Of a stretch of 64,000 nucleotides of DNA, positions 16,085 to 24,502 are shown in pieces (positions within the stretch are counted from its first letter, which is position 1; every line of letters begins with the position of its first letter). A program made the translations under genes and the position numbers. The notes below the pieces were generated by a model. That model ran no database searches and was not told the DNA's origin. It worked only from the letters and a program-made list of their open reading frames with translations. The stretch is taken from assembly GCA_019421385.1 (NCBI GenBank), contig JAHZFK010000011.1, positions 9,489 through 73,488 on the forward strand, given 5' to 3'. Source of the stretch: Clostridiales bacterium. Its GTDB lineage: Bacteria; Bacillota; Clostridia; Oscillospirales; Butyricicoccaceae.

Positions 16085-17848
16085 TTACTTTAAGATACCC
16101 AACGCCATATCGCGGAAAATGCCCGGCCGGCTTTCCAGTTCGCGGAACGTGCCCCGTTCTACGATCTCGCCCTTATCCATCACGATGATTTCGTCGCAGT
16201 TTTGCAGGGTGGACAGCCGGTGCGCAATGGATAAGATGGTCGTGCCGCATTCTTCTTTGAGTTTTTCGATCTCCTGCTGAATCCATTTTTCCGATGTATT
16301 ATCCAAAGCAGAGGTTGCTTCATCCAAAATCAAAATTTTCGGCTTGCGCAGGAAAATGCGCGCCAAGGCAATGCGCTGTCGCTGACCTCTCGACAGGTTA
16401 CGGCCACCCTCTGAGAGCATAAACTGATAGGTGTCCGGCATTTTCTCAATATCCGATGCAATATTCGCTCTTCGCGCGGCCTCCTTTACCTCGGACAGGC
16501 TGACTTCGCGCTCCATGCCATAGCAGATGTTGTGATACACGGTGTCAGCGACCAGAAACGGGGTTTGCGGAACGATGGCAACATGTTCTGCGATATTCCG
16601 CCGGGAAAGCTGGGATAAGGCAACACCGCCCAGCCAGACTTCGCCGTCCGCTTGCTCCAGCTTATCAATGATTTTGATGAGCGTGGATTTTCCGCAGCCG
16701 CTTGGCCCTGCAATGCCGATGAATTTTCCCGCCGGAATGGACAGGTTGATATCGTGCAAAGTGGTCTGATCGGTTTTTTCAGGATAGGCAAAACGAACAT
16801 GGCGAATCTCGATATCATTGGATGACAAAGCAGCATCCTGCACATCTGCCTGTTCCTGATACGAGAAATCCAGTGGAATATCGACCATCTGAAAATAGTC
16901 CGCCGCCAACACTGTGCACTCGGAAAACTCATCCAGAATCCGGTGCAGCTCGCGCAGCGGTCCGGTGAGCTGGGTAAAGCACAGATATGCCGTGAGCACA
17001 GTGCCGACAGAAATGATCTGCCGCGAGGCCAAAAAGACCGAGGTGCCGATCACGACCACGCTGAACAAAGCCTCGTTGATGAATTTCAGGCAGTCGTAAA
17101 ACGCCATTGCCTTGTGGTGCCGCATTTCTTTTTTGCGCAGCTGCTCGGAGCAGGTTTGGATGCGTGCGCTTTCGGCCTGTGCGTTGTCCAACGCGCGGAT
17201 GGTTTCAATGCCGCCCAGCAGTTCTACCATGGTGCCGTCCAGATCCGCTTTGGTTTCCATCAGCTCGACGCGGATGCCTTTTTGCGTGCTGATTTGCCGC
17301 AGGACAATAAACGTGCCGATGGGGATGACCAGAACGACAAGGCAGGCGACAGGCACAGGCAGCTGCAAAAAGATGGTGACAACGGCGGCTACACCGGTGG
17401 TCACCGCGGGCGCAAAGTCCATAAACAGCAGCTTAATTAGCTTGACCGTGCCTTCCAGACTGCGGTTCAGCCTGCCGTGGATATTGCCGGTCATATGGCT
17501 GCGGAAGTAGGAAAGCGGCGCCAGCAGCAGCGACGTAGCAGCCTTTTGCCGCGCATTTTTTTCCGCCTGTGTTGCGGTATCCTCCACGATCAGACGGCGC
17601 ACCACTTTGATGACCTCATTGGCCACATTGACCAGCAGAATGGCAATCAAAATCGGAACGACCGACCAAAAAGCAACCTGTTCACCCGCTAAAACGCTGT
17701 CGGTCAGATAGCCAATGGCGAGAGGCGTAAACTGGCTCAAGATAGCCGAAACGCCTAATATGATCAGAACGCAGAAGAACCCCAGTTTCTGCCGTGACGG
17801 AAGCAAATCAAAAATTTTTTTCCACGTTTTCTCTGATTTCGTGCTCAT
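16085..17848 (-). CDS. ABC exporter, fused permease and ATPase
   Basis: A 587-residue half-transporter of the multidrug/lipid exporter type. Six membrane helices occupy about residues 1-310 and the ATPase domain about 345-587: Walker A GPSGCGKST, Q-loop VPQTPF, signature NLSRGQRQR (Arg in place of the usual Gly of LSGGQ), Walker B ILILDEATSALD and switch His in SIAHRL. It works as a homodimer, or as a heterodimer with a partner not present here. Start ATG 17848 is preceded by GAGGGG; the longer frame adds 12 residues. Substrate unknown. It is monocistronic, with a terminator-like hairpin separating it from the lipoprotein genes upstream. Confidence 0.9.
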   Translation of the reverse strand: MSTKSEKTWKKIFDLLPSRQKLGFFCVLIILGVSAILSQFTPLAIGYLTDSVLAGEQVAFWSVVPILIAILLVNVANEVIKVVRRLIVEDTATQAEKNARQKAATSLLLAPLSYFRSHMTGNIHGRLNRSLEGTVKLIKLLFMDFAPAVTTGVAAVVTIFLQLPVPVACLVVLVIPIGTFIVLRQISTQKGIRVELMETKADLDGTMVELLGGIETIRALDNAQAESARIQTCSEQLRKKEMRHHKAMAFYDCLKFINEALFSVVVIGTSVFLASRQIISVGTVLTAYLCFTQLTGPLRELHRILDEFSECTVLAADYFQMVDIPLDFSYQEQADVQDAALSSNDIEIRHVRFAYPEKTDQTTLHDINLSIPAGKFIGIAGPSGCGKSTLIKIIDKLEQADGEVWLGGVALSQLSRRNIAEHVAIVPQTPFLVADTVYHNICYGMEREVSLSEVKEAARRANIASDIEKMPDTYQFMLSEGGRNLSRGQRQRIALARIFLRKPKILILDEATSALDNTSEKWIQQEIEKLKEECGTTILSIAHRLSTLQNCDEIIVMDKGEIVERGTFRELESRPGIFRDMALGILK

Positions 17849-17969
17849 GATACGTATGCCCCTCTTATGGTGTGGAATTGTCATTTACATCATAGCGCAA
17901 TTGCAGAGGATTGCAAATACCCAATACGCAAAATCAGTTGATAGACCGAAGGGAAACTTGGACAAACAG

Positions 17970-18002
17970 AAAAACGGGACAGCAAAACGCTGTCCCGTTT
18001 TT
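17970..18002. terminator. Terminator downstream of the lipoprotein genes
   Basis: A 14-bp perfect stem (17970-17983 with 17989-18002) with A-run before and T-run after, so it can act in both directions. It separates the lipoprotein pair from the ABC exporter. Confidence 0.75.
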
Positions 18003-18039
18003 CATTGGTATGGTGATATGCAATTCGCTGGTTTCTGGT

Positions 18040-18222
18040 TTAAAACAGGTTTTCGTCGCGCCATTCGCGGTCTGCGTCAATGACCGCTTGCCGCGCTTCT
18101 TCATATTCGCGCTCGCTGATGCCGGGGATCGGGCTGCCGCTGTCCGAAGAGGACGAGCCGCAGGCCGCCAGCAGCCCCATACAGGAACATGTCAAAAGGA
18201 ACAGCGCAAAAAACTTTTTCAT
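18040..18222 (-). CDS. Small lipoprotein
   Basis: A 60-residue protein with a lipoprotein signal peptide (MKKFFALFLL, lipobox LLAAC at about residues 17-21), a Ser-rich linker and a short charged C-terminal helix (SEREYEEARQAVIDADREW). No family is recognised. It follows the larger repeat-containing lipoprotein by 15 bases, in the same direction and with its own GGAGGGT-like site, so the pair are likely co-expressed. Mature length is only about 40 residues. Confidence 0.6.
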   Translation of the reverse strand: MKKFFALFLLTCSCMGLLAACGSSSSDSGSPIPGISEREYEEARQAVIDADREWRDENLF

Positions 18223-18237
18223 TTCCGTACCCTCCGC

Positions 18238-18732
18238 TTATTGGAAAAATCCGTTTTCCGAGTCCCAAGTACCGGAACTCCAGCCGTCCTCCAAGCTCTG
18301 ATAGCTGTCATAGGAATCACGGTCGTTTTCGTACAGGTAATCCTCAAAATCATTGTCGGAATTATAGCTGTCATCGGAAACAAATCCGTCCTCCGAATCC
18401 CATTCGCCGGAATTCCAGCCTTCTTCCAAGTCTTGATAGAATTCATAGGAGTCCGGGTCGTTATCTTTTAAGTAGTCCTCAAACGAGTAGTCGTCGGGAT
18501 CAATATCCGAAGAGCGGCTGCTCGAGGAAGAAGAGGAATAGGAAGAGGAGGAGCCACTGCCAGAATAGGAGTCTGAGGAACTCGAATCCGACGTGGATTC
18601 TTGCGAGGAAGTCGTCGCGGGGGACGAGGTATCATCGCTCTCATCGACTGTGCTCTCGCCGCCGCCTCCGCAGGCTGTCAGGGACAATGCCAGACTTGCT
18701 GCAAGCAACATACTGAAAAGCTTTTTGTACAT
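18238..18732 (-). CDS. Repeat-containing lipoprotein
   Basis: A 164-residue protein with lipobox SLTAC (Cys at about 21), a long Ser/Asp/Thr-rich linker (about 25-75), then two copies of a roughly 45-residue acidic repeat. Each copy has the pattern FEDYL..ND.DSY..YQ.LE.GW.SG.WDSE.GF. The composition suggests a surface-exposed spacer with a small aromatic module at the end. No function is known. Start ATG 18732 (MYKKLFS) is preferred over one four codons upstream because of the spacing to AAAGGGTGGG. Confidence 0.7.
   Translation of the reverse strand: MYKKLFSMLLAASLALSLTACGGGGESTVDESDDTSSPATTSSQESTSDSSSSDSYSGSGSSSSYSSSSSSSRSSDIDPDDYSFEDYLKDNDPDSYEFYQDLEEGWNSGEWDSEDGFVSDDSYNSDNDFEDYLYENDRDSYDSYQSLEDGWSSGTWDSENGFFQ
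18243..18487 (-). repeat. Two tandem copies of an acidic Trp/Tyr-rich repeat
   Basis: Copy nearest the C-terminus 18243-18351, the other about 18382-18487, joined by a short Ser/Asp/Asn linker. Both DNA and protein are similar, indicating duplication within the gene. Confidence 0.6.
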
Positions 18733-18998
18733 AGAGAAACCCACCCTTTCATTCTTTGAAACAAGCTTGAAAAAAGCTGTGTTTCCTATATTATGCCATC
18801 ACAGTATGGATTTGTCAAACTGGGGACGGTATGATTTCTCTTTTGATGCGTAAAAACGCGGTGCTGCCCGACGGGAAAAAGCTTGTGCAGGAATGGCAGA
18901 ACAAGACCCATAAACACGGCGTGCGGCATGGCAAGTGGGGAAAGAAAAAACGGAAGTTTCATTCCGGTATCAGTATGACAACAATGTTGTTACCTTTG

Positions 18999-19029
18999 TT
19001 GTTTTGGTTCTACGTTTGTGGTATATAAT
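18999..19029 (+). promoter_or_regulatory. Possible promoter of the acetylation cluster
   Basis: TATAAT at 19024-19029 with TTGTTT at 18999-19004 (19-base spacer, longer than ideal). The 18733-18998 part of this 342-base gap shows no gene that I can support; a small inverted repeat ACAACA/TGTTGT lies at about 18979-18991. Confidence 0.4.
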
Positions 19030-19074
19030 CCTTTGCCAGAGAATTCGACAAATTATGAGCAACGAAGGGAACGG

Positions 19075-19791
19075 ATGGAAATGAGGGCACAGTCCATGTT
19101 GGCTGGTGTTTTGGCAGCGCTTTGTTTGAGCGGTTGTTCCGGTCAGACACAGGCAGGGGAAGAGACGCAGTTATCCAATGGAGGAACCGGACAAGAACAG
19201 ACACAGCGCACCGACTATGCGGATACCGCGCTGGTCGGCAATTCCTATATCGACAGCTTTTATACCTATGACGCGATGCCCGGAGCGTCTTATTACTACC
19301 GCGTAGGGCTGAATGTCAATAGTGTTTTCGATCAGCCGATGCTGCTGGGCGAGGATACCGAAACCCCGGTCATCGAGCGGCTGCAAGAGCAGGATTTTGC
19401 ACATATTATCTTTTTCTTCGGGGAAAACGAGCTTGGGTGGAGCAACCGGACAGCATTTACGGAGGAATATACCAAGGTGATCGAGACGGCGCGTTCGTAT
19501 TGTCCGGATGCTACCATCTATCTTTCGGCCATTCCTCCGGTGTCGGAGGAAGCGTCTGAGAAAAACGAGGATAATACCAATAATGCTTCGATTCAGGCGT
19601 GCAACGCGGAGATCGAGCAGATCGCGGAAGAAAATGGCGCGGTATATGTGGATGCCTTTTCGGCATTGGCGGACGAAAACGGCTGCCTGCCCGCGGATGC
19701 GGCGGCGGATGGCATTCATCCCGCAAAGGAATATACAGAAAAATGGGCGGAACTTCTCAAAGTGAGCATTGCGGAGGCGGAAGAGAAATGA
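19075..19791 (+). CDS. SGNH-type hydrolase lipoprotein
   Basis: A 238-residue secreted protein with lipobox CLSGC (Cys at about 22). The SGNH fold blocks are visible: block I ALVGNSYIDSF holds the nucleophile Ser, with Asn where GDSL enzymes have Asp; block III is FFGENELGW; block V DGIHPAKEY holds the catalytic Asp and His. Such proteins act as extracellular acetyl-esterases or as acetyltransferases onto glycans, and here the MBOAT gene downstream favours polysaccharide O-acetylation. The start is ATG 19075, with AAGGGA upstream. Its stop overlaps the next ATG. Confidence 0.8.
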   Translation: MEMRAQSMLAGVLAALCLSGCSGQTQAGEETQLSNGGTGQEQTQRTDYADTALVGNSYIDSFYTYDAMPGASYYYRVGLNVNSVFDQPMLLGEDTETPVIERLQEQDFAHIIFFFGENELGWSNRTAFTEEYTKVIETARSYCPDATIYLSAIPPVSEEASEKNEDNTNNASIQACNAEIEQIAEENGAVYVDAFSALADENGCLPADAAADGIHPAKEYTEKWAELLKVSIAEAEEK

Positions 19792-20261
19792 GACAGCGGA
19801 TGAAACAGTGTGCGGCAGCGCTTGTTGCCGCCCTTTGCATGACGGTAGCGGGCTGCGGCAAGCAGCCGATGGATATTACTCCGGCGGATGCTGTACAGCA
19901 GCTGAAAGAAAACGTGAGTTTTACCGATCAGATGACTGAAATGGACAGCGCGGGCACCTGCCGGTTTTATGATGTCGATACAGAGTTGGTACAGGACGGC
20001 GCGGCCTATGTGGGCAGCGGCGCGACGGCGGAGAGTCTTGCGGTGTTTGAGGCGACCGATGCTGATGCAGCACAGAGCATTGCTGATGCGCTGCAAATCT
20101 TCACAGACAGCTGGATCAAGGGGTATTCGGATTATAAGCCGGAGGAAGTGCCCAAGCTGGAAAGCGCAGTGCTGGAGCAGGACGGTGTCTATGTTGTGTT
20201 TTGCGTTACAGCGGACAATGCCGCGGCAAAAACAGCCGTGCAGGATTTGCTGAATCCGTAA
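19788..20261 (+). CDS. DUF4358 lipoprotein
   Basis: A 157-residue lipoprotein (lipobox TVAGC, Cys at about 23) with a domain matching DUF4358: FYDVDTELV, then a Gly-rich GSGATAESLAVFEA, and a C-terminal part with YKPEEVPKLESAVL. Biochemical role unknown; the family often sits beside MBOAT acyltransferases in Clostridia, as here. ATG 19788 overlaps the previous TGA (ATGA), so translation is coupled to the SGNH gene. Confidence 0.75.
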   Translation: MRQRMKQCAAALVAALCMTVAGCGKQPMDITPADAVQQLKENVSFTDQMTEMDSAGTCRFYDVDTELVQDGAAYVGSGATAESLAVFEATDADAAQSIADALQIFTDSWIKGYSDYKPEEVPKLESAVLEQDGVYVVFCVTADNAAAKTAVQDLLNP

Positions 20262-20274
20262 AGGCGGTGCCAAA

Positions 20275-21657
20275 TTGAGCTTCGCCGGGTTGGCTTTTCT
20301 GTTTTTCTTCCTGCCAATCGTTTTGGTGGGATATTATTGTTTTCCGCGCCGGTGGCGCAATGTTTTTTTGCTGGCGGCCAATCTGGTTTTCTATGGATGG
20401 GGAGAACCGTGGTTTCTGCCGGTCATTTTGATCATGGCGGTGGCAAACTGGCTCATCGGGCAGCGCATTGCCGCCTGTGCCGAAGCAGGCGGCCGTCGGC
20501 TATGGCTGATTGCCGCGCTGGTGCTCGATCTGGGTTTGTTGGTCGCGTTCAAATACACAGGCTTTTTGCTGGATACGATGGGGCTGGGGCAGGTGCTTGC
20601 AAAGCCGCTTCCGCTGCCGCTCGGTATTTCGTTTTATACTTTTCAAGTGATTTCCTATGTGGTGGACGTTTATCGCAAAACCGCACCCGCGGAGAAAAGT
20701 GTCGTATCCTTTGCCACTTATATGACCTTTTTTCCGCAGCTGATCGCTGGGCCAATCGTGCGCTATGAGGAGCTGCGCGGCCAACTGGTGGCGCGAGAGG
20801 AAACTTGGAACAAGATCGCCAACGGCTTTTGCCTGTTGATGATCGGTCTGGGCAAAAAGATGCTGCTGGCAAATCCCATGGGGCAGCTGTGGGAGGGGCT
20901 GCGCGCGCAGCCGGACAGCATTGGCCTGTTGGGTGCGTGGATGGGCGCGGCAGCGTTCACCATGCAGATTTACTTTGATTTTTCCGGCTATTCGGATATG
21001 GCGCGCGGGCTTGGCAGTATGTTCGGGTTTGAGATTCCGGTCAACTTCCGCTATCCCTATGCCGCGCAGAGCATCAAGGAGTTTTGGCGGCGCTGGCATA
21101 TCACGCTCAGTCAGTGGTTCCGGGATTATGTGTATATCCCATTGGGGGGCAGCCGTCGCGGGACAGCGCGCACGTTCGTCAACCTGTTTATCGTTTGGGC
21201 ACTGACCGGACTGTGGCACGGCGCGGCATGGGACTATGTGCTGTGGGGACTGTATTATTTTGTCTTGCTCACAGCGGAACGCCTGATCGGGGAAGCGCGG
21301 CTGGCGCGCATACCGCGTGTGCTGCGGCACATCTTGACCATGGCGTTGGTCATGTTGGGCTGGGTGCTGTTTGCGATCGAGGATTTCAGCGCACTGGCGG
21401 GCTATCTGCACGCTATGTTTACCCTGTCGGACGGTTGGATCAGTGCACAGGCGGCGGTTTGGGTGCTGTCCTATCTGCCGCTGTTCCTCGTGGCAGTGTG
21501 GGCTTCCCTGCCGATCACAGCGCGGCTGGTGCAGCGCCATGATCAGGCGCGATTGGTGCAGTGGGGCGCGCCTGCTTGGTGTTTGCTGCTGCTTGCAGCA
21601 AGCTGCGCGGCGCTGGTGGCGCAGAGTTATAATCCGTTTTTGTACTTTCGGTTCTAA
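20275..21657 (+). CDS. MBOAT O-acyltransferase (AlgI/PatA-like)
   Basis: A 460-residue integral membrane protein with about 10-12 helices. It carries acetyl groups across the membrane to an extracellular acceptor. Landmarks are GISFYTFQVISYVVDVYR, PQLIAGPIVRYEEL, the cytoplasmic EFWRRWHITLSQWFRDYVY region, and the catalytic His315 in LTGLWHGAAWDYVLWG. Translation starts at TTG 20275, following GGCGGTG. The neighbours (SGNH, DUF4358 and DHHW) make up a complete O-acetylation machine comparable with AlgI-AlgJ/X or PatA-PatB. The glycan acceptor is unknown. Confidence 0.9.
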   Translation: MSFAGLAFLFFFLPIVLVGYYCFPRRWRNVFLLAANLVFYGWGEPWFLPVILIMAVANWLIGQRIAACAEAGGRRLWLIAALVLDLGLLVAFKYTGFLLDTMGLGQVLAKPLPLPLGISFYTFQVISYVVDVYRKTAPAEKSVVSFATYMTFFPQLIAGPIVRYEELRGQLVAREETWNKIANGFCLLMIGLGKKMLLANPMGQLWEGLRAQPDSIGLLGAWMGAAAFTMQIYFDFSGYSDMARGLGSMFGFEIPVNFRYPYAAQSIKEFWRRWHITLSQWFRDYVYIPLGGSRRGTARTFVNLFIVWALTGLWHGAAWDYVLWGLYYFVLLTAERLIGEARLARIPRVLRHILTMALVMLGWVLFAIEDFSALAGYLHAMFTLSDGWISAQAAVWVLSYLPLFLVAVWASLPITARLVQRHDQARLVQWGAPAWCLLLLAASCAALVAQSYNPFLYFRF

Positions 21658-21672
21658 AAGGAGACAATACGC

Positions 21673-22809
21673 ATGCAATTTCGGCATCCCCGTGCGGTCG
21701 CACTGCTGTTCGCCGGGGTTTTGATTGGCACGCAAGCGGCGTTCTGGCTGCTGCCGCAGCGTTCTTTTTCGGAAAACGAGAAGCGTGTGCTGGCGCAGAA
21801 GCCCGTCATCAGCACGGAGAGCATCGCGGACGGCAGTTTGTTTCAGAACGTGGAGCAGTATTTGTCCGATCATTTCCCGGGACGAGATGGATGGGTCGGT
21901 GCCAACGCCTATCTGGAGCAGGCAGAGGGACGGGGCGCTGTGAGCAGCATTGTCCGCGGTGCGGACGGCTGGCTGTTTCCCGCACCGATTTCGGATGACC
22001 GGCAGATCTTGCAGGACAATATGCAGGCGATTACCGCATTTGCGCAGGCGCAATCCGTGCCGGTTTACCTGATGGCGGTTCCGACCGCGGGCGCAGTGGT
22101 GGAGGACAAGCTGCCAGATTTGCATCTGGATTACCCGGATGCGGATATGTTGGAGCAGGCGCGGCGCAGTGCAGGCGACAGCCTGCACTGGCTGGATGTG
22201 ATGGAAGATTTCAGCACCGCAGAAGAGCGGGACAAACTCTATTATAGCACCGACCACCACTGGACAACCGAGGGCGCGTATCGCGCTTACCGCCTGCTGA
22301 TGCAGGAGATGGGGGAGTCATCCGTCGCGCGCGACGTCTTTTCTGTGGAACGAGTGCCGGACTTCTATGGAACTTCGTACTCCAAAAGCGGCCTGTGGCT
22401 GACACCGCCGGATGAGATAGAATTATGGACCGATCCGGATTTGCAAGCGGTAACCAGCGTGCATGATGGCAACCGTCGGGAGCCAATTGTGCAGCAGGGT
22501 ATGCTGTTTCGGGACTATCTGGATCAGGCGGACAAATACCCCGTGTTTTTGAGCGGCAACCATGCACGGATTCATATCGAGACCAACGCGGAGAGTGACA
22601 AACGGTTGCTGGTGGTGAAGGATTCCTATGCTCATGCGCTTGCCCCTTTCCTCGCCGAGGAATATCGCACGATCGACTTGATCGACCTGCGGTATTTCAA
22701 GCGACAGACCATTTCGGATTGGATGCAGGAGCATCCGGTGGATGAGGTTCTGCTTGTCTATGGCTTGAGCAGTCTGGCAGAGGACAAAAATCTGCAATGG
22801 CTGGCATAA
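21673..22809 (+). CDS. DHHW (AlgX/AlgJ-like) acetyltransferase partner
   Basis: A 378-residue protein with one N-terminal membrane anchor (about residues 9-28) and an extracytoplasmic SGNH-like domain. The family-naming motif appears in YYSTDHHWTTEGAYRAY, and a Ser-containing VKDSYAH motif near residue 316 is the predicted nucleophile region. Such proteins accept acetyl groups from the MBOAT channel and place them on polysaccharide. It follows the MBOAT gene by 15 bases with AAAAGGAG upstream. A strong terminator ends the operon. Confidence 0.85.
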   Translation: MQFRHPRAVALLFAGVLIGTQAAFWLLPQRSFSENEKRVLAQKPVISTESIADGSLFQNVEQYLSDHFPGRDGWVGANAYLEQAEGRGAVSSIVRGADGWLFPAPISDDRQILQDNMQAITAFAQAQSVPVYLMAVPTAGAVVEDKLPDLHLDYPDADMLEQARRSAGDSLHWLDVMEDFSTAEERDKLYYSTDHHWTTEGAYRAYRLLMQEMGESSVARDVFSVERVPDFYGTSYSKSGLWLTPPDEIELWTDPDLQAVTSVHDGNRREPIVQQGMLFRDYLDQADKYPVFLSGNHARIHIETNAESDKRLLVVKDSYAHALAPFLAEEYRTIDLIDLRYFKRQTISDWMQEHPVDEVLLVYGLSSLAEDKNLQWLA

Positions 22810-22850
22810 TAGGGCTATCTGGCATATCGTCGCTTTTCAAAACAACAGAA

Positions 22851-22886
22851 AAAGCACGGAATCGAAAGATTCCGTGCTTTTTTTAT
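22851..22886. terminator. Terminator of the acetylation cluster
   Basis: A 13-bp stem (22851-22863 with 22868-22880, loop GAAA) followed by TTTTTTT. It lies between convergent operons. Confidence 0.85.
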
Positions 22887-22894
22887 CCGATCAA

Positions 22895-24502
22895 TCAAGT
22901 TGTGCCGGAAGAAGGTGGGGCGGTGTTGTCATCACGCCGGAAATCCTTGGGTTTAACGCCGGTGATTTTTTTGAAAATACGCGAAAAGTAGACCGGATCG
23001 GGGATGCCGACACGTTCCGCCACCTCATAGGTTTTCAGAGAAGTGGTTCTCAGTAAGGTTTTGGCCTGCTCGATGCGGATGTTTTGCACATACGAGCTGA
23101 GTGTTTCGCCGGTTTCGCGCTTGAACAGGCGGCTGAGATAGCTGGGGCTGAGATAGACCATGCCGGCCAACATCTCCAAAGAAAGATCTTCAGCACAATG
23201 CTGCAGTACATAGGCTTTGACGGTGCGAATGGCGTCAGCGGCTTCGTCGGCGGTGCTGTCGGTTTGTCCAAGCATCCGTTCGACAAATTCCTGCATATTT
23301 TTTTCGAGCTGCTCTACAGAATTGCTGTCGATCAGCTTTTTGAGCGTAGACAGCTTACTGTCAGCCGGCGGATAATGGTCCGCCCCCGGCAGGAACAACA
23401 GGCTGATACAGAACTGATGCACATACAGGCAGACGCTGCGCACCGTATCCACAGGGAGCTTATGCTCCCGCATAAAGCCAAACAGACGCAGCAGAATATC
23501 GCGGGAAGAAGTATAGCTATGGTTTTCGATGGCGCTTTTGAGCAAACAAAGATCCTCAAAAACGCGGTGCAGAACTTGCGCCGGGATCTCCGGCAGCTGG
23601 TCAAAGCGCTGCACGGGCTGCTCTGCGGTATATCGGGCAAACTGGGCAGCCTGATCTGCTTGTTCGGCGGCATCCGCCATATAGAGCGGATCGGTGAAAA
23701 AGCGGCTGATGCCGATGGAAAGCGAAAAACGTGGCAGACTGTCTGTGATATCGACCGTTTCCTTGCAGCGGGTGGCAAGCGGTGTGGTGTCCGCCGCGCA
23801 GACAACGGCGTAGCACGCTTGGTCGCCGCACGGCGCAAAGTATACCGTATACTCCTGCATGCTGTCGCACAAAATCTCCTGCACCTGCTTGAGATAGGGC
23901 AGCAGATCGGCTTCGCCGCTCTCCTTGGGGAAAAGGGGCGCAATATCCAGCCGCAGCACATGGTAGCTGGTCAAATCCATGCCGAGCTGTGCCATACGGT
24001 TGATGACATACAGGTGAGACAGATCGACCCGATGAATGAGGTCGTGCAGCAGCATACTGCGTTCCAGTTGCAAATTTTGCTCGGATTTGTTTTCCAGACG
24101 CCGCTGGAGCTCCTGACTGCTCTGCTCTTCCGCAATGCGGGATTTCGCTTTTTCGATGGCTTGCGTCAGGCTTTCCACGGACGTGGGCTTGAGGACGAAA
24201 TCCACCACTCGGTAGCTGATCGCGCGCTGGGCGTATTCAAAGTCCGGAAAGCCGGTCAGAATAATCACTTTGATATGGGGATAGCGTTCATTGATGCAGC
24301 GCGCCAGCTCTAAACCGTCCATGCCGGGCATACGGATATCGCTGATGATGATATCGGGCTGTATGGTGGGCACCTGCTCGAGTGCGTCGATTCCGTCCAC
24401 TGCCTGCGCTGCTACAACACAGCCGAGCGTTTCCCAGCGGATACAGTGAATCAAGCCCTTGCGGATGGCGGATTCGTTATCCACGATCATGATCTTGAGC
24501 AT
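22895..24502 (-). CDS. YesN-type response regulator (receiver + AraC HTH)
   Basis: A 535-residue regulator. The N-terminal receiver (1-125) has phospho-acceptor D55 in IIISDIRMPG, a Thr in ILTGFPDF and Lys in FVLKPTS. A middle region of about 280 residues (coiled linker and variable domain) precedes a C-terminal AraC HTH (about 430-525, with LSPSYLSRLFKRETGETLSSY and YFSRIFKKITGVKPKDFR). Start ATG 24502 has GAAAGGAG upstream and overlaps the kinase stop by 26 bases. Paired with the YesM-like kinase, it most likely activates the divergent sugar ABC operon. Confidence 0.9.
   Translation of the reverse strand: MLKIMIVDNESAIRKGLIHCIRWETLGCVVAAQAVDGIDALEQVPTIQPDIIISDIRMPGMDGLELARCINERYPHIKVIILTGFPDFEYAQRAISYRVVDFVLKPTSVESLTQAIEKAKSRIAEEQSSQELQRRLENKSEQNLQLERSMLLHDLIHRVDLSHLYVINRMAQLGMDLTSYHVLRLDIAPLFPKESGEADLLPYLKQVQEILCDSMQEYTVYFAPCGDQACYAVVCAADTTPLATRCKETVDITDSLPRFSLSIGISRFFTDPLYMADAAEQADQAAQFARYTAEQPVQRFDQLPEIPAQVLHRVFEDLCLLKSAIENHSYTSSRDILLRLFGFMREHKLPVDTVRSVCLYVHQFCISLLFLPGADHYPPADSKLSTLKKLIDSNSVEQLEKNMQEFVERMLGQTDSTADEAADAIRTVKAYVLQHCAEDLSLEMLAGMVYLSPSYLSRLFKRETGETLSSYVQNIRIEQAKTLLRTTSLKTYEVAERVGIPDPVYFSRIFKKITGVKPKDFRRDDNTAPPSSGTT

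Noticed and set aside
18831..19028. A 65-residue + strand ORF before the SGNH gene
   Set aside because: No ribosome binding site and no family; it ends over the likely promoter of the acetylation cluster.
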